From the NCBI RefSeq assembly GCF_024448715.1, contig NZ_JAMOHZ010000009.1:176974-240973 (forward strand): a DNA stretch of 64,000 nucleotides, read 5' to 3'. A model generated the notes under the pieces. The model saw nothing but the letters and a program-made list of their open reading frames with translations. It was not told where the DNA came from and did not search any database. Positions 28,671 to 37,449 of this stretch are shown here, one piece after another (the first letter of the stretch is position 1; each line of letters starts with the position of its first letter). This DNA comes from Stutzerimonas stutzeri. Lineage in GTDB: Bacteria > Pseudomonadota > Gammaproteobacteria > Pseudomonadales > Pseudomonadaceae. A program made the position numbers and the translations under genes.

Positions 28671-30929
28671 GTGGCATCCTCCAACGAACGCGACAGCCTT
28701 GCACGGGCCGTCGCCCTATGTGGTGAAGAACCCATCCACATTCCCGGAAGCATTCAGCCTCATGGGTTTCTGCTGGTGCTCAAAGAGCCTCAGCTGATCA
28801 TCGTCCAAGCCAGCGAAAACGTCTTGCACTGGCTCGGCGTGGACGCGCAGGCACTGCTCGGACGCCCGCTCACCGAACTGATCGGAGAATGCGGTTTCGC
28901 CGAACGCCTGGCTGCGCTGGCTGAGGACGACCACAATCCGTTCCACCTCAGCGATATCAGCTTCAGCCTGCCGGAGCGTGTCGACCAGCCGTCATTCGCC
29001 TTGATGGCGCACCGCTATGACGGTCAGCTTATCGTCGAGTTCGAGCGTGCCGGCAGTTCCGGAAAAGCCTACGACACGCTGTATCCGCTGATGCGGACCT
29101 TTGTCGTGCAATTGCAGGAAGCACAGGATCTAGAATTGATCTGCCAACTGGCCGTACGCGAGGTCAAGCGCATCACCGGTTTCGGGCGGGTCAAGGCTTA
29201 TCGTTTCGATGCGCAGGGCAACGGCCTGGTACTGGCCGAAGAGGCCGATGACGGGTATCCACGCTATCTTGGGCTGCATTTTCCAGCCTCGGATATTCCG
29301 CCGCAGGCGCGTCAGCTCTATCGCAACAACCTGATCCGCGTGATACAGGATGCCAATTACAAGCCGTGCCCTCTGCTCCCGCCGATCAATCCGGACACCG
29401 GTAAACCGCTGGACCTGAGTTTCGCCTCGCTCCGTAGCGTGTCGCCGGTGCACCTGCAATACATGCGCAACATGGGCACGCTCGCATCGATGTCCATTTC
29501 GATCGTCATTCAGGGCGAGCTGTGGGGCATGATTTCCTGCCACGACGCCTCGCCGCGCGCGGTGGGCTACCAGACCCGTACGGCATGCGAGCTGTTGGGG
29601 CGCATCCTGTCGCTGCAGATCGAAGCCAAAGAGGCGGCCGCATTGGCTCAGCGCAAGCTGGAACTGCGTCGGCAGATCGTCGAGATGCTTTCTGCCATGG
29701 CCGACAGGGACAGCGTCATCGAAGGATTCAAGAGCTTGCCGACCGTGGTGCTCGGTTTCGCCAGTGCTAGCGGCGCCGCGATCATCTCCGGCGAACATCA
29801 CGAAACCATCGGTGAAACTCCACCCCCCGAACTCCTGACCCGCCTGACCCTGTGGCTGTCACAGCAGCAAGAGCGCTTGGTGTTCAGTACTGACTGCGTG
29901 ATGCGCGATATCCCGGCCGTGCCTGAACTGGCCGAACACGGCGCAGGGTTGCTGGCGATTTCGATTTCGCGTCTACATCCGCACTACCTGCTCTGGTTCC
30001 GCCGTGAGCAGATCAAGACGGTGAACTGGGCCGGTCAGGCAGACAAACAACGCGACGATCATGGCGGGCTCACCCCTCGCGACAGTTTCGAAAGCTGGCG
30101 CGAGACGGTTAGGGGCTATGCCCGACCCTGGCAGCAAGTGGAGATGGAAGGTGCGCTCGAGCTACGCACCGCCGTGCTCGGCATCGTTCTGCGCAAAGCT
30201 GAGGAAATGGCCCAGCTCGCCGGCGAGCTGCGTGAAAGCAACAAGGAGCTGGAATCGTTTTCCTACAGCGTCTCGCATGACTTGCGTGCACCGCTGCGGC
30301 ACATCGCAGGATATGCGGAGTTGTTGGGTGAACTGGAAGGCAGCAAGCTGAGCGACCGCGGGTTGCGTTTTCTCGACAACATCAGCGATGCGGCCCGTTT
30401 CGCGGGCACGCTGGTGGACAACTTGCTGAGCTTTTCCCAGATGGGCCGCGCGGCACTGCGTCTGTCAGACGTTAATCTCCATGCGCTGGTCGAATCCATT
30501 CGTCAGGAACTGGCGCCGGACTGCGAAGACCGGCAGATAGAATGGCAGGTTCGGGCAATGCCTGTGGTCGTGGCCGATGCCGCTTTTATTCATATGGCTC
30601 TGCGCAACCTGATCTCGAACGCCATCAAATACAGCCGCACACGCGAGCATGCAACGATCGAGATTGGGGCCGAGCAACGCGCCGAGGAAACCATCGTCTA
30701 CGTCCGCGATAATGGCGTGGGCTTTAATATGCAGTACGCCAACAAGCTATTCGGTGTATTTCAGCGCCTGCATCGAATGGAAGAGTTCGAAGGCACCGGA
30801 ATCGGCCTGGCCAGCGTACGACGTATCGTCGAGCGCCATGATGGGCAAGTTTGGGCAAACGGTGAAGTCAACCAGGGCGCGACGTTCTTCTTTTCGCTGC
30901 CCAGACTCACCTATGCGTCATCCATTTAG
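28671..30929 (+). CDS. bphP: bacteriophytochrome histidine kinase
   Basis: A red/far-red light receptor kinase of 752 residues. Domains in order are PAS (about 20-115), GAF (about 140-315, with the FPASDIPPQARQLYRNN motif), PHY (about 330-505), HisKA with the phospho-acceptor His536 in SYSVSHDLRAPLRH, and HATPase (DNGVGF, GTGIGLASV). Cys17 in ALCGEEPIHIPGSIQPHG is the expected biliverdin attachment residue of bacterial phytochromes. The start is a GTG at 28671 after an AGGAGA site. A response regulator, a hybrid kinase and bphO follow, so the operon makes sensor, partner and chromophore enzyme. Confidence 0.94.
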   Translation: MASSNERDSLARAVALCGEEPIHIPGSIQPHGFLLVLKEPQLIIVQASENVLHWLGVDAQALLGRPLTELIGECGFAERLAALAEDDHNPFHLSDISFSLPERVDQPSFALMAHRYDGQLIVEFERAGSSGKAYDTLYPLMRTFVVQLQEAQDLELICQLAVREVKRITGFGRVKAYRFDAQGNGLVLAEEADDGYPRYLGLHFPASDIPPQARQLYRNNLIRVIQDANYKPCPLLPPINPDTGKPLDLSFASLRSVSPVHLQYMRNMGTLASMSISIVIQGELWGMISCHDASPRAVGYQTRTACELLGRILSLQIEAKEAAALAQRKLELRRQIVEMLSAMADRDSVIEGFKSLPTVVLGFASASGAAIISGEHHETIGETPPPELLTRLTLWLSQQQERLVFSTDCVMRDIPAVPELAEHGAGLLAISISRLHPHYLLWFRREQIKTVNWAGQADKQRDDHGGLTPRDSFESWRETVRGYARPWQQVEMEGALELRTAVLGIVLRKAEEMAQLAGELRESNKELESFSYSVSHDLRAPLRHIAGYAELLGELEGSKLSDRGLRFLDNISDAARFAGTLVDNLLSFSQMGRAALRLSDVNLHALVESIRQELAPDCEDRQIEWQVRAMPVVVADAAFIHMALRNLISNAIKYSRTREHATIEIGAEQRAEETIVYVRDNGVGFNMQYANKLFGVFQRLHRMEEFEGTGIGLASVRRIVERHDGQVWANGEVNQGATFFFSLPRLTYASSI

Positions 30930-30942
30930 TACGGGACCTTTG

Positions 30943-31428
30943 ATGCTCAAGCCGATTCTTTTGGTAGAAGACAACCCTCACGATCTGGAGCTGACACTGG
31001 TCGCGCTCGAGCGCAGCCAGCTGGCCAACGATGTGATTGTCATGCGCGACGGTGCCGAGTCGCTCGATTACCTGTTGCGTCGCGGCGAATATGCCCATCG
31101 CGCCGATGGCAATCCGGCCGTGTTGTTGCTCGACCTCAAGCTGCCCAAGGTGGACGGCCTGGAGGTGCTGAAGATCGTCCGCGAAACCCCGGAACTACGC
31201 AGTATCCCGGTCGTGATGCTGACTTCCTCGCGTGAAGAACCGGATCTGGTGAAGGCCTACGAACTCGGGGTGAACGCATACGTGGTCAAGCCGGTCGAAT
31301 TCCGGGACTTTGTCGCGGCGATTTCCGACCTGGGTATCTTCTGGGCTGTTCTCAACGAACCGCCACCGGGGTCGTTTCGGTTAAAGCGCCAACGCCGCGG
31401 CGCTCAAGGCGACGAGGAGCCGAGCTGA
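30943..31428 (+). CDS. single-domain response regulator, Rcp1-like
   Basis: A 161-residue receiver protein without an output domain. It has the acidic pair ED at residues 9-10, the phospho-acceptor Asp64 in LLLDLKLPKVDG, a Thr in VVMLTSS and the Lys of VVKPV. This is the Rcp1 type that commonly pairs with phytochrome kinases. The start is taken at 30943 (MLKPILLVEDN). An ATG at 30913 would overlap the bphP stop. It is the probable substrate of BphP and lacks a DNA-binding part. Confidence 0.88.
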   Translation: MLKPILLVEDNPHDLELTLVALERSQLANDVIVMRDGAESLDYLLRRGEYAHRADGNPAVLLLDLKLPKVDGLEVLKIVRETPELRSIPVVMLTSSREEPDLVKAYELGVNAYVVKPVEFRDFVAAISDLGIFWAVLNEPPPGSFRLKRQRRGAQGDEEPS

Positions 31429-31495
31429 AAGGCGGCTCTGAACGACTGGGCAGCAGTCTTCTATCAAGCAGTGCGACACCCGCGACAGGAAGGTT

Positions 31496-33892
31496 ATGTC
31501 ACCGAAAAAAAATATCAGCCTCCTGTTCGTTGAAGACAGTCCGCACGACGCCGAGCTGGCACTCCTGACGCTGGAACGGACCCATTACATCGTCGACACG
31601 GAAATCGTCTACGACCGTGCCGGAGTCCTCGAAGCACTGCAACGGCGACGCTTCGATCTGATCCTTTCGGACCTCATTCTGCCTGGCTACTCGGGCAGCC
31701 AGGCACTCCAGGACGCCAGACAACTGGCCCCCGAAACGCCTTTTATCTTTCTGTCCGGCGTGTTTGGCGAAGAACACGCCGTCAACATGATGCGGTCCGG
31801 CGCCGTCGACTACGTACTCAAGCAGAATTTGAATTTCCTGCCCAAGGCAATCGAGCGCGCATTAAGCGAAGTTCAGGAGCGCCACGGGCGGCTTCGCGCC
31901 GAGGAGGCGCTGCGCGAGGTAGAAGTGCGCGCGCGTCTGGCCATCGATGCGGCGGGCCTGGGTATGTGGGACTTCGAGCTGCAGAGCGGCACGATGATTC
32001 TCGATCATCGCTGCCGCACGATGCTCGGCCTGCCCGACGACGCTGCGGTGAATATCGGAGTGCTCGGCTCGCTCTGCCATCCCGATGATCTGCAGCGTAT
32101 ACGCGAGAAGATCCAGGATGCCCTTTCCGAGGGTGACAAGGAATTCACCATCGACTACCGGATATTGCTCGATGACGGACGGGTGCGCTGGGTGGAAACA
32201 CGTGGTCAGGGCTTCTTCGAGAATGATGCATGCCAGCGCTTCATTGGCGTGGTGATGGATATCACCGAACAGAAGCTGGCGACCGAAGCGCTCAAGCGCA
32301 TGAACGAAACGCTCGGCGAGCGCGTCGAGGCCCGCACCCGTGAGCGCGACCGCACCTGGGAGCTGTCTCGCGACCTGCTTGCAGTAATGCGTTTCGATAC
32401 TACGGTCGTCGCCCTCAATCCAGTCTGGGAAGACACGCTCGGCTGGCCGCGCGAAACGCTCATCGACCAGCCCCTCTGGTCGCTCGTACACCCGGACGAT
32501 ATCAGTGCAACGCTCGAGGAGACCGATCGGATCTGCCGGGGCAACTTCACCGATCGCTTCGTCAATCGTATGCGACACCGTGATGGAGGCTATCGCTGGC
32601 TTTCGTGGACGGCCGTGCCTGAAGGCGAAAGGATGTACGCCGCGGGGCGCGACATCACCAGCGAGATCGCTGCGGTCGACCGGCTAGCGGCGGCCAACCG
32701 CGAGTTGACGGAGCAGATCAAAGAGCGCGAGCGCATCGAAGCCACTCTGCAGCAGATGCAGCGTCTCGAGGCCGTCGGCCAGCTCACCGCCGGCGTCGCG
32801 CATGACTTCAATAATCTGCTCACGGTGATCCTCACCAGTGCCAGCTTTCTCAAGAACGATTTGGAAAGGGGCGCGCCGCTGTCCAAGTCATTGAGCCGCC
32901 TGCAATACATTCAAGAGTCTGGCGAGCGCGGCGCGACCTTAACCAGCCAATTGCTGGCGTTCGCTCGTCGTCAGCAGCTAGCCCCGAAGGCGGTGGACCT
33001 CAACGACACTCTGGTCGGCTTGCTCAGTCTGTTGCACAGCACGCTTGGCGGTGCCGTCACCATCGAGACCGATACCTGCGCCGGGCTCTGGCACGCCCTG
33101 GTCGATCCAACACAGATCGAAATGATCATCCTCAACCTGGCGATCAACGCGCGCGACGCCATGGGTTCGGGTGGGCGCTTGTCCCTCAGCACCGCGAACG
33201 CGGTGATAGACACGCCAGCGCTGCGAGCAGAAGAGCCCGGCCCTGGCGAGTACGTGGTTCTGTCGGTCAGGGACACCGGCATAGGCATGAGCGATGAAGT
33301 ACTGCAGAAGGCTTTCGAGCCGTTTTTCACCACCAAGGAAGTGGGTAAGGGCTCAGGACTCGGTTTGGCGCAAGTGTTCGGCTTCGCCAAACAGTCCGGC
33401 GGCGGTGCGCGGATAGAGACCGAAGTGGGAGTGGGCACTACCGTCAAAGTCTATCTGCCGCGGGTTCAGGCCCCCGAACTGCCGATCGGAGCGCCGGAAT
33501 GTCCCCCCAGCACGCCGATCGGTGATGCATCGAATACCGTCTTGCTGGTCGACGATGATCAAAGCGTGCGCGAAGTGACTGCACAAATGCTGGTCAACCT
33601 TGGTTACACGGTGATCCAGGCGGAGAGCGGCCACAGGGCACTGCAACTGCTCAACGACGGCACGATGGTGGATCTGCTTCTGGCGGATTTCGCCATGCCA
33701 GGGATGAATGGTGGCGAACTGGCCAGAGCCGTTCTGTCGAGTTATCCGAAGCTGCCCGTAGTGTTCATCACCGGGTACGCCGAGCTTGGAGAGCTAGGCA
33801 TGGGCAGTTCGACGATCATCCAGAAGCCCTTCCGCGAAGACGACCTGGCCAGCAAGATCCGCGGAGCGCTCGCCGAAGCGAGTCCAGCCTGA
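31496..33892 (+). CDS. hybrid histidine kinase (REC-PAS-PAS-HisKA-HATPase-REC)
   Basis: A 798-residue cytoplasmic kinase without membrane segments. An N-terminal receiver (Asp59 in LILSDLILPGYSG) is followed by two PAS segments (about 145-270 and 295-410). A HisKA domain with GVAHDFNNLLTVI comes next, then a HATPase domain (GMSDEVLQKAFEPFFTTKE, GSGLGLAQVFG) and a C-terminal receiver (VLLVDDDQS, LLLADFAMPGMNG). Having receivers at both ends suggests a phosphorelay that takes input from the preceding regulator or from BphP. It shares a TGATG junction with bphO. Confidence 0.9.
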   Translation: MSPKKNISLLFVEDSPHDAELALLTLERTHYIVDTEIVYDRAGVLEALQRRRFDLILSDLILPGYSGSQALQDARQLAPETPFIFLSGVFGEEHAVNMMRSGAVDYVLKQNLNFLPKAIERALSEVQERHGRLRAEEALREVEVRARLAIDAAGLGMWDFELQSGTMILDHRCRTMLGLPDDAAVNIGVLGSLCHPDDLQRIREKIQDALSEGDKEFTIDYRILLDDGRVRWVETRGQGFFENDACQRFIGVVMDITEQKLATEALKRMNETLGERVEARTRERDRTWELSRDLLAVMRFDTTVVALNPVWEDTLGWPRETLIDQPLWSLVHPDDISATLEETDRICRGNFTDRFVNRMRHRDGGYRWLSWTAVPEGERMYAAGRDITSEIAAVDRLAAANRELTEQIKERERIEATLQQMQRLEAVGQLTAGVAHDFNNLLTVILTSASFLKNDLERGAPLSKSLSRLQYIQESGERGATLTSQLLAFARRQQLAPKAVDLNDTLVGLLSLLHSTLGGAVTIETDTCAGLWHALVDPTQIEMIILNLAINARDAMGSGGRLSLSTANAVIDTPALRAEEPGPGEYVVLSVRDTGIGMSDEVLQKAFEPFFTTKEVGKGSGLGLAQVFGFAKQSGGGARIETEVGVGTTVKVYLPRVQAPELPIGAPECPPSTPIGDASNTVLLVDDDQSVREVTAQMLVNLGYTVIQAESGHRALQLLNDGTMVDLLLADFAMPGMNGGELARAVLSSYPKLPVVFITGYAELGELGMGSSTIIQKPFREDDLASKIRGALAEASPA

Positions 33893-34455
33893 TGTCATCG
33901 TTGCGTCAATGGATTCGCGAGGCGAGCGCGCCAATGCACGAGCGTGTCGATGCGGCATATTCCCGCTTTGAGCTGAGCGATCGCCACGATTACGGACGGT
34001 TTCTGCGCGCCCACGGCGCTGCCCTGTTCAGTCTGGAAGCTACGCTGGAACAAGGCGGGATCTCGCGCCTGCTGTCGGATTGGCCCGAACGACGCCGAAG
34101 TGCGGCGTTACGTGAAGACCTACAGACGCTCAAGATTGCCCTACCGACTCCGCTGAGCCTTGAACCGGGAACCGGCGAAGGCTGGTCTTGGGGCGTAGCC
34201 TATGTGCTGGAGGGGTCACGGATAGGCGGTCGAGTGCTGTCCCAGCGTGTCCGCGAGGGTGGCTCCATCGGCCCGCTGCGCTACCTCGGTCATGGCGAAG
34301 GCACTCCGCTATGGCCGCGTTTTCTGGTGCAGTTCGAGCATCGAGCGAAAACGGTCGACCGGGATCAGCTGCTTGCTGGCGTGCAGCTGGCGTTCGGACA
34401 GTTTCTTTGCGCGGCCGAGCATGAGTTACAGACCGCCACCTCGGTACAGCCCTAG
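33892..34455 (+). CDS. bphO: heme oxygenase, biliverdin producing
   Basis: A 187-residue heme oxygenase that cleaves heme to biliverdin, CO and iron, giving the chromophore for BphP. His16 in ASAPMHERVDAAYS is the expected axial heme ligand. The GWSWGVAYVLEGSRIGGRVL helix, with its flexible glycines, covers the distal heme face. It is the last gene of the phytochrome operon, coupled to the kinase gene by a TGATG overlap. Unlike many pseudomonads it follows the kinases rather than preceding bphP. Confidence 0.9.
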   Translation: MSSLRQWIREASAPMHERVDAAYSRFELSDRHDYGRFLRAHGAALFSLEATLEQGGISRLLSDWPERRRSAALREDLQTLKIALPTPLSLEPGTGEGWSWGVAYVLEGSRIGGRVLSQRVREGGSIGPLRYLGHGEGTPLWPRFLVQFEHRAKTVDRDQLLAGVQLAFGQFLCAAEHELQTATSVQP

Positions 34456-34711
34456 CGCTGCCCGGCCGCTTCCGTCCCGCCGTCTATCCTCCACCTAACC
34501 GATGCGTCTGCCCTTGCCTGGCCAAGTAACGCGAGTTACAACAGGGCAGTAATCGCCGTTTCGGTGGTCGCTTCACGGTCAGGCCCAGACAGCCATATTC
34601 GTGAGCGAACGAGCGCCGCGGCGCAAGGTTCGCGCCGCCCTGTCGGGACTGTCAGCGGTTGCAGCAATGCGACTGGCCATCATCGGCAAGCGTTTCGACC
34701 GCACTATATTC
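34456..34711. other. intergenic region between bphO and glmS
   Basis: These bases between the convergent bphO and glmS genes hold no plausible gene. A perfect stem GCGGCGC (34618-34624) with GCGCCGC (34632-34638) could act as a terminator, though it lacks a T run. The part next to glmS is the predicted Tn7 insertion point and is unoccupied. Confidence 0.45.
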
Positions 34712-34775
34712 TTCTTCTACTCGCCCAGCCCGCGCCGTTTACTCTACTGTCACACTCTTGGCCAAGTTACGCGGC
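34712..34775 (-). other. attTn7 (unoccupied)
   Basis: The last codons of glmS form the known TnsD recognition region, and Tn7-like elements insert about 25 bases beyond the stop, here near 34712-34716. No transposon end or tns gene is present, so the site is empty. The exact insertion base is by analogy with E. coli. Confidence 0.5.
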
Positions 34776-36589
34776 TGGTCGACATCGGTGCCGCGCAGCA
34801 CGGCGACGTAGTACGACAGCAGCTGCAACGGCAGCGTATAGAGAATCGGTGCCAGCACGTCATGGATATGCGGCATGCTGACGATGAAGGTACCTTCGCC
34901 GTTCTCGATGCCCGCCTCGCGGTCGGCGAACACGATCAGCTCACCACCACGAGCGCGCACTTCCTGCAGATTGGATTTGAGCTTTTCCAGCAACTCGTTG
35001 TTCGGCGCCACGGTGACGACCGGCATATCCGCGTCCACCAGCGCCAGCGGGCCGTGCTTGAGTTCGCCGGCCGGATAGGCCTCGGCGTGGATGTAGGAAA
35101 TTTCCTTGAGCTTGAGCGCGCCTTCCATCGCCACCGGGTATTGCGCACCGCGCCCAAGGAACAGCGTGTGGTGCTTCTCGGCGAAGTGCTCGGCGATCTT
35201 CTCCACCGTGGTATCCATCGCCAAGGCCTCACCCAGCCGGGTTGGCAGGCGACGCAGCTCGTCGACCAGCTCGGCCTCCAGAGGAGGGGCCAGCGTGCCA
35301 CGTACCTGTCCCAACGATAGAGTCAGCAGCAACAAACCGACCAGTTGGGTAGTGAAGGCCTTGGTCGACGCCACACCGATTTCGGGACCAGCCTGGGTTA
35401 GCAAGGTGAGATCGGATTCGCGCACCAGCGAGCTGATACCGACGTTGCAGATCGCCAGGCTGGCCAGATAGCGTCCCTCCTCGTTCGTGCGCGCCTTGGC
35501 GTTTCGCAGCGCAGCGAGCGAATCGGCCGTCTCGCCGGACTGAGAGATGGTGACGAATAGCGTGTCGGGCTGAACCACGACCTTGCGATAACGAAACTCG
35601 CTGGCGACCTCGACTTGGCAGGGAATGTCGGCCAGCTCCTCCAGCCAGTAACGCGCCACCATACCGGCGTGGTAGCTGGTCCCGCAGGCAACGATCTGCA
35701 CGTTGCGCACCTTGGCGAATAGCTGGGCAGCCTGTGGGCCGAATGCCTGCACCAGCACTTGGTGATCACCGAGTCGACCTTCCAGAGTGCGCTGCACGAC
35801 CTTGGGCTGCTCGTGGATTTCCTTGAGCATGAAGTGGCGGTACTCGCCTTTGTCCGCGGCTTCCGCGCCCTCGTGGTATTGCACGCTTTCGCGCTCCACG
35901 GCCTGGCCATCCACGGCCCAGATCTGCACGCTGTCACGGCGGATTTCGGCGATATCGCCCTCTTCCAAATACATGAAGCGGTCGGTCACCTGACGCAGCG
36001 CCAACTGATCCGAGGCCAGAAAATTCTCTCCCATGCCCAGCCCGATCACCAAAGGGCTGCCGCTGCGAGCGGCGAGCAGACGATCGGGCTGCTTGGCGCT
36101 GACCACGGCCAGACCATAGGCACCATGAAGTTCCTTGACGGCCGCCTTTAGGGCCACGGTCAGATCTCCATATTCGTCGAGCTTGTGCCGCAGCAGATGC
36201 ACGATGACTTCGGTATCGGTATCGGAGACGAATACGTAACCCAACGCTTTCAATTGCTGGCGCAGGGCTTCGTGGTTTTCGATGATGCCGTTGTGCACCA
36301 CGGCTAAGTCTTCACCGGAAAAATGCGGGTGAGCGTTGCGTTCGCAGGGCGCGCCATGGGTGGCCCAACGGGTATGGGCAATACCCAAACGCCCGGCAAG
36401 CTGTTCTTGCTGTTGCGCCTGCTCCAACTCGGCCACCTTGCCGGAACGACGCAGGCGATGCAGCGTGCCGCCGGCATCCAGCACGGCAATGCCGGCGCTG
36501 TCATAACCTCGGTATTCCAGACGTTTGAGGCCTTCGAGCAAAATTGCAGTGATGTTGCGTTCAGCGACAGCGCCAACGATGCCACACAT
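34739..36589 (-). CDS. glmS: glutamine-fructose-6-phosphate aminotransferase (isomerizing)
   Basis: Makes glucosamine-6-phosphate from fructose-6-phosphate and glutamine, the first step to UDP-GlcNAc for peptidoglycan and lipopolysaccharide. At 616 residues it is close to the family length. The N-terminal glutaminase opens [12 protein letters not shown] with catalytic Cys2. Two SIS isomerase domains follow ([30 protein letters not shown]), with the usual C-terminus [15 protein letters not shown]. The glmR gene ends two bases upstream, so both lie on one transcript. Confidence 0.97.
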   Translation of the reverse strand: MCGIVGAVAERNITAILLEGLKRLEYRGYDSAGIAVLDAGGTLHRLRRSGKVAELEQAQQQEQLAGRLGIAHTRWATHGAPCERNAHPHFSGEDLAVVHNGIIENHEALRQQLKALGYVFVSDTDTEVIVHLLRHKLDEYGDLTVALKAAVKELHGAYGLAVVSAKQPDRLLAARSGSPLVIGLGMGENFLASDQLALRQVTDRFMYLEEGDIAEIRRDSVQIWAVDGQAVERESVQYHEGAEAADKGEYRHFMLKEIHEQPKVVQRTLEGRLGDHQVLVQAFGPQAAQLFAKVRNVQIVACGTSYHAGMVARYWLEELADIPCQVEVASEFRYRKVVVQPDTLFVTISQSGETADSLAALRNAKARTNEEGRYLASLAICNVGISSLVRESDLTLLTQAGPEIGVASTKAFTTQLVGLLLLTLSLGQVRGTLAPPLEAELVDELRRLPTRLGEALAMDTTVEKIAEHFAEKHHTLFLGRGAQYPVAMEGALKLKEISYIHAEAYPAGELKHGPLALVDADMPVVTVAPNNELLEKLKSNLQEVRARGGELIVFADREAGIENGEGTFIVSMPHIHDVLAPILYTLPLQLLSYYVAVLRGTDVDQPRNLAKSVTVE

Positions 36590-36591
36590 GA

Positions 36592-37374
36592 TCAGGTCTC
36601 CTGCGAGGGTTCGACGGCCACGCAGATCAGCTTGATGCCGCGGGCTTGAATGCTTGAACGCGCCTCGGCGGTGAGGCGTTCGTCCGTTATGAGAGTGTGG
36701 ATGTCGCTCCAGGGCAACTCCAGATTGGGTATGCGTCGACCGATCTTGTCGGATTCGGCGAGCACGATAACTTCACGGGCCACTTCAGCCATGACCCGCG
36801 ACAGGCCCAGCAATTCATTGAAGGTGGTGGTGCCGCGCTGCAGATCGATACCGTCGGCACCGATGAATAGTTGATCGAAATCGTAGGAACGCAGCACCTG
36901 TTCCGCCACTTGCCCCTGGAACGACTCGGAGTGCGGATCCCAGGTTCCGCCGGTCATCAGCAAGGTCGGTTCGTGTTCCAGCTCACGTAAGGCGTTGGCG
37001 ACACTCAGAGAATTGGTCATTACCAGCAGTCCATGCTTATGACCCAGCTCGGGGATCATCGCGGCGGTGGTGGTGCCACTGTCGATGATGATGCGCGCGT
37101 GCTCACGAATGCAGTCGACGGCTGCGCGGGCGATGGCCTGCTTCCTGGGCGAAACCGGTTGCGCACTGTCGCCGATAAGTTCTTGGGGCAAGGGCACCGC
37201 GCCACCGTAGCGGCGCAGCAGAAGGCCGTTCTTTTCCAGTGCAGCGAGGTCTTTACGGATGGTGACTTCAGAGGTCTCGAAACGCTTGGACAGCTCATCG
37301 ACGCTCACCTCGCCCTGCTCATTGAGCAAGGCGAGGACTGCGTGACGTCGCTGCGGTGTGTTGCGTTTCGACAT
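36592..37374 (-). CDS. glmR: DeoR-family regulator of amino sugar metabolism
   Basis: A 260-residue DeoR/GlpR-type repressor. The N-terminal winged helix-turn-helix (residues 7-60) contains [20 protein letters not shown], the family signature. The C-terminal sugar-phosphate sensor domain has [13 protein letters not shown] and [12 protein letters not shown]. It lies directly before glmS, as its equivalent does in Pseudomonas aeruginosa. A set of TTTCG and CGAAA half sites lies 8-30 bases upstream of its start. The effector, probably an amino-sugar phosphate, is inferred. Confidence 0.88.
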   Translation of the reverse strand: MSKRNTPQRRHAVLALLNEQGEVSVDELSKRFETSEVTIRKDLAALEKNGLLLRRYGGAVPLPQELIGDSAQPVSPRKQAIARAAVDCIREHARIIIDSGTTTAAMIPELGHKHGLLVMTNSLSVANALRELEHEPTLLMTGGTWDPHSESFQGQVAEQVLRSYDFDQLFIGADGIDLQRGTTTFNELLGLSRVMAEVAREVIVLAESDKIGRRIPNLELPWSDIHTLITDERLTAEARSSIQARGIKLICVAVEPSQET

Positions 37375-37381
37375 AATTAAG

Positions 37382-37404
37382 TTTCGGTTCGAAAGAAAAT
37401 TTCG
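37382..37404. promoter_or_regulatory. candidate GlmR operator
   Basis: Three alternating half sites, TTTCG (37382-37386), CGAAA (37390-37394) and TTTCG (37400-37404), lie just upstream of glmR. DeoR-family repressors bind such repeats, so this may be an autoregulatory site. It is inferred from position and symmetry only. Confidence 0.4.
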
Positions 37405-37449
37405 CGAATCAAAACCTAATCTGCCGGCTCCGTCAACTCCCGCTTGGCA

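Noticed and set aside
32194..32209. CACGTG-containing stretch in the hybrid kinase gene
   Set aside because: The flanks do not form the GTTYCACGTGRAAC palindrome.
36590..37449. Possible glmS ribozyme or riboswitch upstream of glmS
   Set aside because: glmR lies two bases before glmS, leaving no leader. The ribozyme is typical of Gram-positive bacteria and no such fold is visible.
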